Source: Macrophomina tecta
Lineage: Eukaryota > Ascomycota > Dothideomycetes > Botryosphaeriales > Botryosphaeriaceae
Assembly: GCA_024180945.1 (NCBI GenBank)
Contig: JAKSGN010000033.1
Coordinates: 1,984,001 to 2,048,000 of the forward strand
Direction of reading: 5' to 3'
Length of the DNA: 64,000 bases
Part shown: piece after piece, positions 10,701 through 21,743 of the stretch
How positions within the stretch are numbered: the first letter of the stretch is position 1
Layout: every line of letters begins with the position of its first letter
Made by a program: the position numbers and the translations under genes
The notes under the pieces: generated by a model
Seen by the model: only the letters and a program-made list of their open reading frames with translations
What the model was told of the DNA's origin: nothing
The model's database searches: none

Positions 10701-11294
10701 CTGGCCAATCGACCAAGCACGATGCGGCTCTCAGAGACTCTGGACGTCAGTCTAATCTGCCACTCATCAGGTGATGTTTTCAAGGAAGTGTCGATGTCAG
10801 CATTGGCTTGTTGAGATGAATATGCTTCGGCCCGAGCTTCAGGGAGAGCGTGTGCGCCCTGGGGACGCGGGGGAGGGTAAATGAAAAGATACGAGGCCAG
10901 CGCTCGGCCGTGTGCGTGACATCGCGAGCGCGTCGCGCGGTCACGGGATTTCCTGAGCAGGAGGAACGGGTCGGACGGAGCGTCTCTCCCTCCCGACGCG
11001 CTTCGAACGGAGATTCCGAGAAGCTGACAACAGGAGAGCCTCCCATGCCAGCTTCCTGCACTCGCCGCCAATCAGCTTCGTTTCCCGCAGCCACCCCGGC
11101 CCTCAGTCGTGTATATCCAACAAGCCTCTCATGAGCGTGCTCCCTCCATTGGTCAGAGTCTGGGCCATCGGGCAGTGTGACGCTTGAGCATGATGCTCGA
11201 AGGATTACTGCCCCGCTCCTCCTCACCTGCGGGTACATGCGTTCCTAGATATATGCTTGGCCGCTGCCGCCCAAGAATACAATGCGCTCAAATC
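7769..11294. other. Long gene-poor region upstream of two inducible-type genes
   Basis: Roughly 3.5 kb between the divergent peptide-precursor and methyltransferase genes. Many open frames of 70-165 codons occur on all strands because the DNA is GC-rich and stop-poor, but they are Arg/Ser/Pro/Ala-rich, overlap each other and lack family features. A short (CAG)n tract lies near 8619-8640. I see no RNA gene or transposon. Confidence 0.45.
7954..7959 (-). promoter_or_regulatory. TATA box of the peptide-precursor gene
   Basis: On the minus strand the sequence reads GATATAAAGG about 185 bp upstream of the ATG at 7768. The leader that would follow is A/C-rich, as in strongly expressed fungal genes. 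Confidence 0.5.
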
Positions 11295-11302
11295 TATAAA
11301 AG
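11295..11302 (+). promoter_or_regulatory. TATA box of the methyltransferase gene
   Basis: TATAAAAG lies 74-81 bp upstream of the ATG at 11376, a spacing that gives a leader of about 40-50 nt. Confidence 0.6.
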
Positions 11303-11375
11303 CCACGTCTGACAATACCTCAATTCAACACTCCTGGTCTCTGTTTTTGTAAGATCGCATAGTCGGCCATTGAAC

Positions 11376-12544
11376 ATGTCCGAGGCCCAGAATCAAGAGC
11401 AGGGACCGCAAGTTGGCACTCACAGCAAAGATGCTCCGTGGTATAGCAAGCCGCTCGTGAACCTCACCCCACCGGCTCGAGAGCTTTTGGAAAATTACAG
11501 CGGCATACCCGCGGAAGATGTTGAGGCCCATGTTATGGAAGTCGTGAGTCGGGAAAAAGACATGCTCGTTAGGGTGGATATCGCTGACAGACCACAAGAG
11601 GGACAAAGCCTGGGAAATTGTATGCAAACTGTCGTCCTTGGGTTGGGGCTACGGTCATCAGAGCAATGGAGTTGACGACATACACCTCTCCAGTTCCCCT
11701 ACCCATGCATAGGAATGTTCCGGTTTCTCGACCTCAACATGAGCCGGCAACCCTACTATCCCGAAATCCTCGAGCGCGTGAAGAAGGGCGAGAAACTACT
11801 CGACCTCGGATGCTGCTTCGGACAGGAGCTCCGCAAGCTCGTAAGCAACCCACCGACTCCTCACCACATCCCCCGAGAACAGTCTAGCCGCTTATCCTCA
11901 GCCAACAGGTCCACGACGGCGCCCCGCCATCCTCCCTCTACGGCAGCGACCTCCGCGCCGAATTCCTCAACCTCGGTGCGCATAGAAACAAAACCCGCCC
12001 CTCTTGGCCTCCCCCCGCCACCCCCCACACCACCACAACCACAAAAAAAAAAAAGGGAAAAAGAAAAACTAACAGTCCAGCAGGCCACACCCTCTTCCTG
12101 GACTCAGACACCCTGCCCCTCTTCCCCCACTTCATCGCGGCCGACGCCCTCGACACACCCGACCAAGCCTCCCCGCTGACCCCGCTCACCAACACCTTCT
12201 CCATCATCCACGCCTCCTCCTTCTTCCACCTTTTCTCGCGCCCGGACCAGCTGCGCGCCGCCGCCCGCTGCGTCGCGCTGCTGCGGCCCGCGCCCGGCTC
12301 GACCGTCGTCGGCGCGCAGGTCGGCAGCCCGCAGGCGCGCGAGAAGGACGCCCGGTTCGTGCACAGCGTCGAGAGCTGGCGGGAGCTGTGGCAGGAGGTG
12401 GGCGCGATGACGGGGTCGCGGTGGGAGGTCCGGGACGCGTCGGTCGAGCAGCTGGGCGCCGAGGGCGTGAGCGAGGAGCTGAAGAGACACCGCGGCGAGG
12501 AGTGGATGTATTGGCTGCGCTTTCGGGTCGTGAGGGTGGCGTGA
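11376..12544 (+). CDS. Class I SAM-dependent methyltransferase, fungal secondary-metabolism type
   Basis: Five exons: 11376-11543, 11599-11619, 11694-11840, 11909-11975, 12084-12544, giving 287 aa. All introns are GT-AG, and intron 4 carries an A-run. The order of features fits the small fungal methyltransferases that often sit near polyketide or indole-alkaloid clusters: an N-terminal helix region ending in [20 protein letters not shown], the SAM-binding motif [18 protein letters not shown] (about residues 97-113), [16 protein letters not shown] (motif II region, acidic ribose-binding Asp), FIAADALD (motif III region) and [11 protein letters not shown], where such enzymes place the catalytic or SAM-contact His. 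The 21-nt second exon is required to keep the frame. The substrate cannot be read from sequence. No polyketide synthase or NRPS gene is in the window, so a cluster role is not supported here. Confidence 0.85.
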
Positions 12545-12715
12545 AAACCGCCAATATGGCGAGAGAGAGGAAATGGCGGGGCATGTTTTGTTGTCGCTGT
12601 AGCTGCTGGCGTGCGTGCGCTAGTTTAGAAGAGTTTGTGTTGATGCTCGAATGCTTATGGGTTATGTGCGTAGGAGGATGGTAGACGCTGCACATGGTAG
12701 CGCTTTCGAAAGTTT

Positions 12716-12717
<2 letters not shown>

Positions 12718-12790
<73 letters not shown>

Positions 12791-12802
12791 TGTGTGTGTG
12801 TC
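12718..12802. repeat. Compound (GA)n-(GT)n microsatellite
   Basis: About 16 GA units followed directly by about 26 GT units, with one C interruption, just after the methyltransferase stop codon and probably in its 3' flank. Confidence 0.95.
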
Positions 12803-13025
12803 TTTGGGGGGGAGGTTCTTCTTCTCGCTGCGATTGTGGATTCAGTATGGAGGAAAGTTGGAGTCGTGCAGATATTTCATAGTATCCCCGCTGTTTATCT
12901 TCTGATTCATTTTTTTTTTTTTTAAAAAAAAAAGATGGGCGACAAAATACAGGAGATCAGATTCACAAAATCACAATTGGATCTCATTCCGTTTCCTTTG
13001 CATTCCTTCACCATGCCACCGCGCC

Positions 13026-13753
13026 TCAATGCTTCTGCGACGCCGCTGCCTTATCCGCTGCGATCTTCTTGACGCTCGGCCGCTCCAGCAGGCTCTGGTT
13101 CCACTTCGCGAACGTGGGGAACTCCTTGCTCGGATCGGAATCGGGCAGCAAGAAGCCCAGGTTCATGTGCCACGGCACGAAGGCCAGGTCGGCGTACGAG
13201 ACCTTGTCGCCAACGAGGTAGGGCTTGCCGGACTTGGCCAGGTGGCGGTCGATGACGCCGAGGACGCGCTTGATCTCGTTGGTGTAGCGCTCGATGGCCG
13301 AGGTGATGTTCTTCTCCGGGTGGAAGTACGCGAACCACGCCTTCTGGCCGTAGTACGGGCCCTGGCCCGACATCTGGAAGTGCAGCCAGGACTTCTCGAG
13401 GAACTTCTCGGGCGAGCTGGTGTAGTGCAGGGTGGCCGACTGGTCGTAGGTTTCGATGAGGTATTCGATGATGGCGCCGGACTGTGGGGGCGTGGTTAGC
13501 GGGGCTTCGGGGAATGGGCGGACGGGCTGGCGTGGGGATTTACCTCAAACAGCTTGACGCCGGTGTTGGGATCCTCGATGGCCGGAACGCGGCCGTTAGG
13601 GTTGAGGGATTCGAAAGGCTCCTGCTTCATCTGCGGGAACTCGAGGAACTTGGTCTCGTAAGGGAGATTGAGCTCCTCAAGGACAATGGCCACTTTCCAC
13701 GGGTTGGGCCCGCTGGCGTGCGAGTAGAGAACGATGGGCTTGAGCGAGGACAT
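13026..13753 (-). CDS. Glutathione S-transferase, Ure2-like
   Basis: Two exons on the minus strand, 13753-13544 and 13481-13026, give 221 aa. The N-terminal half is the thioredoxin-like GSH-binding domain: PIVLYSHASGPNPWKVAIVL (start), NPNGRVPAIEDP (the cis-Pro loop, VPAI) and the Glu-Ser-GA motif formed across the splice site, LFE|SGAIIEYL, which binds the GSH gamma-glutamyl group. The C-terminal half is all-helical, with GQKAWFAYFHPE and YLVGDKVSYADLAFVPWH, the N-capping and hydrophobic-staple motif of GSTs. The start MSSLKPIVLYS fits the family; upstream codons in frame are not conserved-looking. The likely cytosolic role is GSH conjugation or peroxide detoxification. It is not a prion-domain Ure2, since no Asn-rich extension is present. 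Confidence 0.9.
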
Positions 13754-14269
13754 GGCTGTTGGTGTAAATGCCAAAGGCGCTGGTTGGTGGAATTGCGTTC
13801 CGAGAGCTGGGCAGGTGGTGTAGAGAAGAGTGGTGATGAGTTCTTTGTTCAGGGTCCGTTGACTTTTTTTAAATAACGTCGGCCCAAGGGCGTTGCGTCG
13901 GCATGGTGGAGCACGATAGACGCTACAGGTTATGTCATGAAGCTTGTCGACGGACACCCAGGTACCGTGGTGTTCGACAGTCTTCCCTCGTACGAGCCTA
14001 GCAGAGCCTGAGCTTTCGGGGTGTGGAGGGCCTTTTGTCAGCTTTGATGAGCTATCCGGCCGACAGAACCCCTTCGGCTCTTCCCAAATGCAAGATGGCC
14101 ATGCTGGGGAGGCTCAGCGGTGGAGACAGTTGACAGAGATCCGACGATGAAGGCTGCCAGTTTGTCAGCGATGTGTAATGGGATGCGGGGCCGAGGGTTG
14201 GGTGGCAGCGGGAGTCGGCCGACCGTCGGTGCTGCTTTGAGCCGCGGCCGAAGGATGCCTTTTTGCGCA

Positions 14270-14795
14270 CAAGAGAACATCCCTTTCAATACCGTTGGCA
14301 CCCCGGTGCTAAGGGGCGTTACTTGTGACGAAAGAGCCACTCCTTTACCGTACCATGCACTGCAAATAGCTCGTATGAACATCATACTACTCCCAAAACA
14401 AACAATGTGTAACGAATGTCGCCGTGCCGCTAAACAAACGATATACGTTCATACTAAACGCTAAGCGTTCTCCCATGTCTCCGACGCCTACCAACAACCT
14501 ATTTATGCGACACTATATATGTTTAACACGTAGAAGATTTTCTAGTATATAATATAGACCTTATTTAATACCTTTTACAATTGTTAACGGTGTTTTAAGG
14601 GGGAGGTAGGGGGGGGGAAGAAGCGGCATACGATTCTTTTAGAATAACTCGCTCGTACCATTAACGAAGCGACGCTACTAGAGCTTAGCCGCATGCGGAT
14701 TACACGCCTAGAACCGGACAAATGACGCCTCTATCGTCGCAGGTAACACCCCTTAGCGCCGGGGTGGCCCCGGTATTGAAAGGGGTGTTCTTTTG
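14270..14795. mobile_element. Short inverted-repeat element (MITE-like), about 526 bp
   Basis: The ends, about 14270-14331 and 14734-14795, are inverted copies: both contain CCCTTTCAATACCG, then a CACCCCGG core, then GCTAAGGGG and GTTAC. By hand count about 53 of 62 positions match, and most differences are C/T or G/A transitions. The interior is AT-rich (near 14500-14580 it is mainly A/T) with no open frame, as expected for a non-autonomous DNA transposon. I could not find a convincing target-site duplication. The superfamily is not assigned. Confidence 0.7.
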
Positions 14796-15282
14796 CCGAA
14801 GGTGCCAACCGTATGGAACATCTCTTCCTCATCTCTAATCGAACAGAGCTCGAGGGCAGGACTACACAGCGTAGATCGAGGGTGTGGACGATGGCCGGCT
14901 GACATCAGCCAGTCGGATCGACCCTTAAAAGTGGGAGGCTACCCACGCCCACGCCCGCCCTCCCTCGCTCCCACCACTGCGGTTGAAGGCGGCGCCAAGC
15001 TTGGGATCAACCGTTGCGGCTGGTATGTCTGCTTCCTACAACCGCGGTCTCACGCCCAACTTTATCGCATCCCGTTTGCTGTAGATGATGGGGAGGTGCC
15101 TGTATGCGCGTCGCGCCACGCACGCCTATGACTCTGCCCCAGCATTGCGCGTCTCAGGGGCCTCTATTCCTAGTCTGTCTTCCGAGCCCTGCCTGCGCAT
15201 CCTCTGCCTTTTTCCTTTGGCCTTTTTCTGAACAAAACGCTGCTTTCTCTTGCTGCGCGCCCGCCATGTCTCTTAAAGCGCC

Positions 15283-17103
15283 ATGCCTTCTCTAATCGCC
15301 CGGCGCAAGACCGTCTACGTCTTCGCTGCTTTTACTCTCATTTTCCTGTACCATGTCCACAGGCCCGCCTCACCCTACGGCCTGCCGCATGCCTCCTCTG
15401 TAATTGCCTCCCGCCCCGTCAAGCCGGCCTTTGACTGGGCCAAGGTCTCCCACCGCTATCCGGTCCCGTCCATGGCGCCAATGCCCTCTGTCAAGGTTCA
15501 CATCCCCACTATCCAACATGAGTTCGACGAAGAGGCCGCCGAGGACCGCAAGATCCGCCTCAAGCGCCAGCAGAAAGTCAAGGAAGAGTTTTTGCACGCC
15601 TGGCATGGGTACAAGAACTACGCCTGGCTCCATGACGAGGTCACTCCCATTTCTGGACACAGCAAAGACCCGTTCGGAGGATGGGCTGCGACCCTCGTCG
15701 ACTCCCTCGACACTCTCTGGATCATGAACCTCACCTCCGAGTTCGCGGAGGCCGTCCACGCCATAAATACGATTGACTTCAGCACCCGTTCCTTGGAGGA
15801 GCTCAATGTGTTCGAAGCCACGATCCGTTATCTCGGCGGCTTCCTTGCCGCCTACGACCTGAGCGAGGGCAGATATCCCACACTGCTCCAAAAAGCCATT
15901 GAGATGGGCCACATGCTATACAAGGCCTTCGACACGCCCAACCGCATGCCCGTCACCAGATGGAACTTCCGCGCCGCCATGGACCACCTGCCGCAGGAAG
16001 CTGACGACACCGTCCTCGTCGCCGAGCTGGGCTCCATGACCATGGAATTCACCCGCCTCTCCCAGCTCACCGGCGATCCGCGCTGGTACGACGCCGTCGC
16101 GCGCGTCACCGACGCCTTTGAAGCCCAGCAGCGCTCCACCAAGCTCCCGGGCCTCTTCCCCACCACCGTCAACGCCCGCCGCCTGGACTTCACCGTGCAC
16201 TCGGCCTTCACCATCGGCGGCATGGCCGACTCGCTGTACGAGCACTTCCCGAAGCAGCACCTGCTCCTCCACGGCGCGAGCCCGCAGTACCGCAAGCTCT
16301 TCACCCACGCCTCCATCCCCATCAAGCGCCACATGCTCTACCGGCCCATGACGCCGGGCAACAAGGACGTCCTGCTCCCCGGCGACGTTGCCACCGACGG
16401 CGCCTCGCCGCCGCAGACCGTCTTCCTGGAGCCCAAAACCCAGCATCTCTCCTGCTACGCCGGCGGCATGTTCGCGCTGGCCGGGCGCGTCTTCGCCAAC
16501 GCCGAGGACGTCGACGTCGGCCGCCGCCTGACCGACGGCTGCCTGTGGGCCTACGACGCCTCGCCCCACGGCATCATGCCCGAGGCCATGTACGCGCTGC
16601 CGTGCCCGCAGACCGGCCCGTGGGCCGGCGAGCGCTGCGAGTGGCAGGAGGACGTCTGGTTCGACGCCGTCGAGACCGCGCACGCCTACGGCAACCAGGA
16701 GCACCCGCTCTCCGCCGACGCCCTCATCGCGGAGCACCATCTCCGCAAAGGCGTCGCGCGCATCGTCGATCCGAGCTACCTCCTCAGGCCCGAGGCGATC
16801 GAGAGCCTGTTCGTGACGTACCGCGTGACGGGCGACTGGCGCCTGCCGGACCGCGCGTGGCGCATGTTCGAGAAGATCGTCAAGCACACGCGCACGCGGT
16901 ATGGGCATGCGGCGTTGGAGGACTGCGTGGCGGAGTGGCCGAGGCAGGGCGATCGGATGGAGAGTTTCTGGCTTGCCGAGACGTTGAAGTATTTCTACCT
17001 GGTGTTCGCAGAGCCGACGGTGGTGAGTCTGGATGAGTGGGTTTTCAATACCGAGGCGCATCCGTTTAGGTGGGCTGGTGGCAATGCTACTCGCGGTCGG
17101 TGA
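15283..17103 (+). CDS. Class I mannosyl-oligosaccharide alpha-1,2-mannosidase (GH47)
   Basis: A single exon of 606 aa. Residues 9-24 (KTVYVFAAFTLIFLYH) form an N-terminal signal anchor, making a type II Golgi/ER membrane protein with a lumenal catalytic domain. GH47 landmarks appear in order: DSLDTLWIMNL (~139), NVFEATIRYLGGF with the acid Glu (~178), SAFTIGGMADSLYEHFPKQ (~309, catalytic Asp region), HLSCYAGGMFALAGR, RPEAIESLFVTYRVTGD with the base Glu (~503), MESFWLAETLKYFYLVF and the Ca2+-binding Thr in FNTEAHPFRW (~588). The enzyme trims alpha-1,2-linked mannose from Man8-9 N-glycans in the early secretory path. The start is the first ATG in frame and puts the anchor at residue 9. The gene is intron-free, unlike most neighbours. 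Confidence 0.95.
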   Translation: MPSLIARRKTVYVFAAFTLIFLYHVHRPASPYGLPHASSVIASRPVKPAFDWAKVSHRYPVPSMAPMPSVKVHIPTIQHEFDEEAAEDRKIRLKRQQKVKEEFLHAWHGYKNYAWLHDEVTPISGHSKDPFGGWAATLVDSLDTLWIMNLTSEFAEAVHAINTIDFSTRSLEELNVFEATIRYLGGFLAAYDLSEGRYPTLLQKAIEMGHMLYKAFDTPNRMPVTRWNFRAAMDHLPQEADDTVLVAELGSMTMEFTRLSQLTGDPRWYDAVARVTDAFEAQQRSTKLPGLFPTTVNARRLDFTVHSAFTIGGMADSLYEHFPKQHLLLHGASPQYRKLFTHASIPIKRHMLYRPMTPGNKDVLLPGDVATDGASPPQTVFLEPKTQHLSCYAGGMFALAGRVFANAEDVDVGRRLTDGCLWAYDASPHGIMPEAMYALPCPQTGPWAGERCEWQEDVWFDAVETAHAYGNQEHPLSADALIAEHHLRKGVARIVDPSYLLRPEAIESLFVTYRVTGDWRLPDRAWRMFEKIVKHTRTRYGHAALEDCVAEWPRQGDRMESFWLAETLKYFYLVFAEPTVVSLDEWVFNTEAHPFRWAGGNATRGR

Positions 17104-17261
17104 GTGAGCGATTTGGAGAGCTTGGTTTTAAAGCCGGCACGGACTATTAGACCGCGATCGCGGGCGCAGCTAGAAGCGCGGTTTAACTCTTTGGGTCTGC
17201 CTCGCAAACATGAAGCGCAGGGCTGCTGGGGGAAAAAGATCCCCAATGATATTTCTACAAT

Positions 17262-19591
17262 TCATCTGATGACGATATCCTGTTTGGGTGGTGCCTCCTC
17301 TGAAAGCCATTCCCTGAACTCACCCCAATGATTGGAATATAACCAAATCAGCCCGATTCTTTGGTATTCTTCTCCATTTGACGACAGTGAACCAGCCAAA
17401 CCTGTGCCTATTTTGATGGAAGGGACAGCGCCTTTGGGGGCCAGCAGGAGGCAGTAAGTGGATCCCTCTCCCTTTACTGACGTATTTCTCTCTACCAGCG
17501 GCACGCAGTAGGTTCGTATTGTCCCACCGGCCAGTATTGCAAAGTCGATATCGAGTGCCGCAGCGGCGACGTCATATCTTCCTCCTAGGCCGGGGAATCT
17601 AGTCCCATCCATCTGAAAAGCTTTGTAGTGAAGTCCTGCGGGAATAGACCTGCCTTCGCGCATCGGTTTGATAAGGACTGGAATGAGATTCCCGAAAAGA
17701 ATAACCCACCCACCAGTGACGCTACCGAACGCATTTGTATCCGCATAAGTGACAACGACGTCTTTGACACTTGCTAGATGCCTTTCCCCTCGCCAAGTGA
17801 TTCTAGCATATTCTCCCCCATACGTGACTGGTGCATCGAGGCTCGGCCATGACCAAGAGGGCGCCCGATACTGCTTAGGGGCCTGAGGGTTTTCATAGAT
17901 GCTACGCCAGCAGAGCCCCGCAAGAAGGTTTCTCCGCCAAAGGCCCGCAAGGTATTCGTCCTTTCCGAAGAGCGCCACTTCGTTTGCCAGACCAGCGAGT
18001 GCTGGTAATTTGTCGCTCTCGTAGGTCAGTTTCGTCCTGGAGTACTCTTCGACGACCGACGTCCATATACCACTCAAGTCCGTGCGGAACATGCTGATGC
18101 AGCTCAGACTAGGCCTCACCGATTGAACAGAAGCAGCTCCCGTAACGAAGTCGGGCTCGCCCCATGGCCATGTCTCGTTGAACTGGGCCTCTGCGCATTC
18201 CCAATGGACCTGCTCGTCGCCAAAATGCAGTATCCGACATGACATGGCTCTCTCCTGGAACACCCATCCGCGATCTGACAAGTGGCCGAATTTGCCCTCT
18301 TTCTGCCCGTTTTGAGGCGCGTCCGAGAAGTAGTATGTTCTTCCGCGGAGGAGCGGGATATTGCAGAGCGACATTGGCTGGATCCCAAATGCCATGCGGG
18401 ATCGGAAGCAACCGCCATCTTCGTCGAAAGATCCACTGGCAGAGATAGTACAGAAGGAATTTCGGTACACTTCTGCCATTTTCGAAGCCTCAAAACTCCA
18501 GTCTTCGCGTGAGTCTTGCAGGATACACAATCTGTCGACCCATAAATACCGAAATCCTAAACGGGTCGCAATGCAACAAGCATCCTGAAGAGTTTGGGGA
18601 AGGACTGCGGTTGGAAGTCCTGCGAGCAAATTTGCCTGTGTCTGCTCCGTCAACATGTATGATTGTGTTGTGCTACCCCAGCGGTAGCTGAGAGTGAGGT
18701 AGCGGGTATCTTGAGGTGCATCTGTGACCAAACGGAACGTCTTCCCTTCCTCTTCCACGCGTACCAGTCTGCTTGGCACGCTTGAGCCAGTCGCTCTTGG
18801 AGGCTTGCATTTTTGGTGGGTCTGTACGCAAGCTTGCATCCAACACTCAATCTGAGCAAAAGTGTCTGCTGAGTCGGTCCTGTCCCTCATCAACTTGCAG
18901 CTTGGCAATTCTCCTCGATTTACTAAGACAGACCTTAGCCCATGCGACTACCAGCAATTCCAAAATACTTGCCTCTGGCGACTTGTATGTAAATGCTTGG
19001 ATTAGCTGGACCGTAAACCCAGGGCCTCACCTCTGGAATGCTCAAGTACAGGTGAAACAGTGAATGCTTTTGGCTATGGGCCCGGTCAAGCAGGGCAACT
19101 TCTAGTGCAGTTTCCTGCCATTCGATACGAAATCTTCTTCCTTCATGACGGCGAAGGCGCGCCTTCCTTCGGCACGCATGCCAGAACAAGTGGCAGATAT
19201 GGCATTTGCCTCGGGCGCTATGGAAGCAGGAGATGAGTTCAAAGATCGATCTGTGGAATGGAGCCCAAGCCTCTCGTGGCGGCGGAGCAAGGTTATAACT
19301 CGGACCAGATCTACTGGTGATTTCTTCAGGGCTCGTGTTGTACCGAAGCCAGGCCTCCGGAGGGTTCCTCATCAGTTCTCTGCACGCTTCGCAAAGCACT
19401 GTCGACGGCTCGATTCCGAGTTCGTTCCCAGCAACCTGGAAGTCCGCCTCATAGTGCAGGTGAGACGTTCCCTCGACAAGCTGAGTAAGATGGAGGTCGT
19501 CGAGCAGAGCTCTCAGCTGGATCGATACCCGAGTTGATCGCGTATCATGGGTGGCAGGCTCTCCGGCCAGCAAAAGTGAGACTGCAGACAT
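17262..19591 (-). CDS. HET-domain (heterokaryon incompatibility) protein
   Basis: Two exons, 19591-18973 and 18922-17262, give 759 aa. The N-terminal 200 residues carry paired cysteines, LCEACRELM and CHICHLFWHACRR, typical of the region before HET domains. The HET domain spans about residues 280-420: YLTLSYRWGS, LPQTLQDACCIATRLGFRYL, WVDRLCILQDSREDW, EASKMAEVYRNSFCTISA and DRGWVFQERAMSCRILHFG. Proteins of this family mediate allorecognition cell death after fusion of unlike hyphae. Joining the exons in frame needs a GC-AG intron (AG|GCAAGT donor, CTTAG acceptor, 50 nt); no GT donor at a sensible place keeps the frame. The first ATG is assumed as start. No NLR or REX-type partner is adjacent. 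Confidence 0.85.
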
Positions 19592-20142
19592 TGCAAAGTT
19601 GGAGGGAAACCGAAGTTAGTATTGGTGGGTGGAAGCATTCAATCCAGCGAGGTTTCGCGATGGCGGCCCGCAAGAAGGCTGTTAGCTTCGCGTGGCTTTG
19701 CTGGATCCTTCCAATTCTACCCAACCGGGTTTGTGTAACGCGGTGGATGTCCTTATTACGCTAGAGATAGGCGCGCGACAACTTACAGAATTACATGCTA
19801 CGTTTGAGTAGTTGGAACTAGAACTGCAGGGGCTTTAGAGATACATTGACTGTGGTATTGAGGCTTTGCATTTAGAGATTCAAGTTACCGAGTCTGTCAC
19901 AGCCGAGCGTTGCAGTCAGACTGCTGTGCATGTTGGAAACTACAACGGGCTCAGTGAGTAGGGGGTAGCTTTTGGGAAGAGAGTTGTCATGCCAAGATCA
20001 TAATATTATCATCCTCGACAAGGCATTTGCGTAACTGTGAACGCCTGTCTATACTATGATACACCGTTCCGCCATAACACAGAAGCCTGGACGCCCTGTG
20101 CAAGTCCCTTGAATATCCGCCACCCACGTCTTTTTTGTCCCT
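19592..20142. other. Intergenic, no gene seen
   Basis: This 550-bp stretch lies between the HET gene start and the Rpn6 stop. Frames are short and stop-rich. It probably contains the HET promoter and the Rpn6 3' region. Confidence 0.5.
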
Positions 20143-21486
20143 TTACTCCAGCAGCGAAGCCTGATTGGTGTAGAGTACATCGACAACGTTGTGCAGCTTC
20201 TCGATAGTCTGGAGGGCGGCGTCGTATGCCTGGTCGCGCTCAGTTTCCTCAAAGACGATCAGGCAACCTGCGCCCTGGTCGAGGACACCAATGATGACTT
20301 TGTCCAGGATCATCTGGCTGAGCTTGCGCTCAACCTGCGGGGTGTCGAGGCCAACCAGCTTGGCGATGTGAGAGATCTCGACGCGGCTGTAGGGCTCAAT
20401 GACCTTGATCAGGTTCTGCTCGAGCATAGCATCGTAGAGACGGCGAAGGTGGGAGGCGATGAACCGATCGGAGCCAAGCTCGAAGCGGTAATCAGACAGC
20501 GAGCGCTCGTACTCCTCCAAGCTGCGGTTCCCGTGTGCGCGCGCCACGGCCTTCATGGCGTCCAAGTTCTTGCCGGCGTACTTTAGGGCGTGCTTCGACG
20601 TCATGATGTTGTTGACGTCGTCGACCTGGTTCAACATGATCTTGCACAGGAGCATGTACTGTAATGCCGAGGTAGCCTTCTGTGCCTCATCTTGGGAGTG
20701 GTAGCCCTCCATGGCCTCAATGAAGTAGGAGAATGCGGTGGTGAAGTCCTTGTCCTCGGCGTGCAGCATGCCACTCTGCATATCCAATCCAGCTTGTAGC
20801 AACGGAGGTGTATAGACCGAGGCGGCAGAGGTGCGTGCGGACGTCAAAGCTGCGCGGCCCTTGGGAACGTTGCCCAGGGCATGGTAAACACGCGACTCCA
20901 GAAGCTGGACCTCCACCAACACCAGCTTGTCATCCAAGCGCTTCAACTCCTTCAGCAGGCTGTTGATAAGGGTAAGGGCTTCGTAGTAGGATTGCTTCTG
21001 CATATAGAGCGAGACGAGACGCGTCTCGAGGTTCTGACGCAGGAAGCCTCGCCTCTCGGAGACGGCCCATTCTATGCAGGACTTCGTAACGGTAATCTGG
21101 GTCTCGAGGGTGTTGGGAATGGCGGAGAACATGTCAAGAAGCTGTCTCACTATAGGCTCAGATGATTAGCCGACCGCGCAGTCTGAGTGCAGCAAGCGCC
21201 GTGCCGTACCGAGCTTCGCCGTCTTCGCCCTTGCGAACGATGACAGCACTGATCTTGCCTGGCGGATGAGCTCTGCCAGCTCGTTCGTCTTCCTGTGGTC
21301 GCGATACAACTCGCCCAACGACACGAGTGCACTCTCGAAGTTCTTGATGGCGGCATCGTTGGAGCCGGGGTCCTTGGACAGCACCTCGCGGAATGTCTGC
21401 TCCGCCTTGCCGGGCTCGGTCTTCACCAGTTTCTGGGCGTCTGCTATCCGCTGCGCATCTTCGGCAACGGCGGTGGCGGGGGCCAT
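20143..21486 (-). CDS. RPN6: 26S proteasome regulatory (lid) subunit Rpn6 / PSMD11
   Basis: Two exons, 21486-21210 and 21149-20143, give 427 aa, the family's normal length. The N-terminal two thirds are TPR-like helical repeats (EQTFREVLSKDPG, ELYRDHRKTNELAELIRQ, SYYEALTLINSLLKELKRLD, FTTAFSYFIEAMEGY). The C-terminal PCI domain is seen in LRRLYDAMLEQNLIKVIEP, SRVEISHIAKLVGLD and ERKLSQMILDKVIIGVLDQ. Rpn6 clamps the lid to the 20S core and the ATPase ring in cytosol and nucleus. The intron (60 nt, branch GCTAATC) falls after the first helices. It is transcribed divergently from SOF1 across 257 bp. No copy of the GGTGGCAAA proteasome element was seen in that promoter. Confidence 0.95.
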
Positions 21487-21743
21487 GGTGGCTGGATGTG
21501 GATGCGGTAAAGAGGGAGAGATGGCGTGGCTGGGGCGCGGCGCGGAGGGGGCGGGTTGCGGATGGACGATGTGGTGTTGAGCAGTGCGGCGGGCTGGAGC
21601 TGTAGGTGATGTCGGAGCTGCCAGTCGATTGCTCGCCGGCCGCGCTAAACGGCGAATTAGCCGAGCTTGACCCGGTGCTCTGCTCTCCAAAAGTTTCTCG
21701 ACGCCGCCGCGGCGAGCGCTTGCTCCTCCGCTCGCAAGACAAA
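21487..21743. promoter_or_regulatory. Shared divergent promoter of RPN6 and SOF1
   Basis: Only 257 bp separate the two start codons, so regulatory sites must be shared or interleaved. The region is G-rich toward RPN6 and has a CGCCGCCGCGGCG palindromic stretch near 21700. No TATA box was seen, in keeping with housekeeping genes. Confidence 0.6.

Noticed and set aside
15916..17061. 381-codon minus-strand ORF
   Set aside because: It is the antisense shadow of the GH47 mannosidase gene, whose sense protein carries every family motif.
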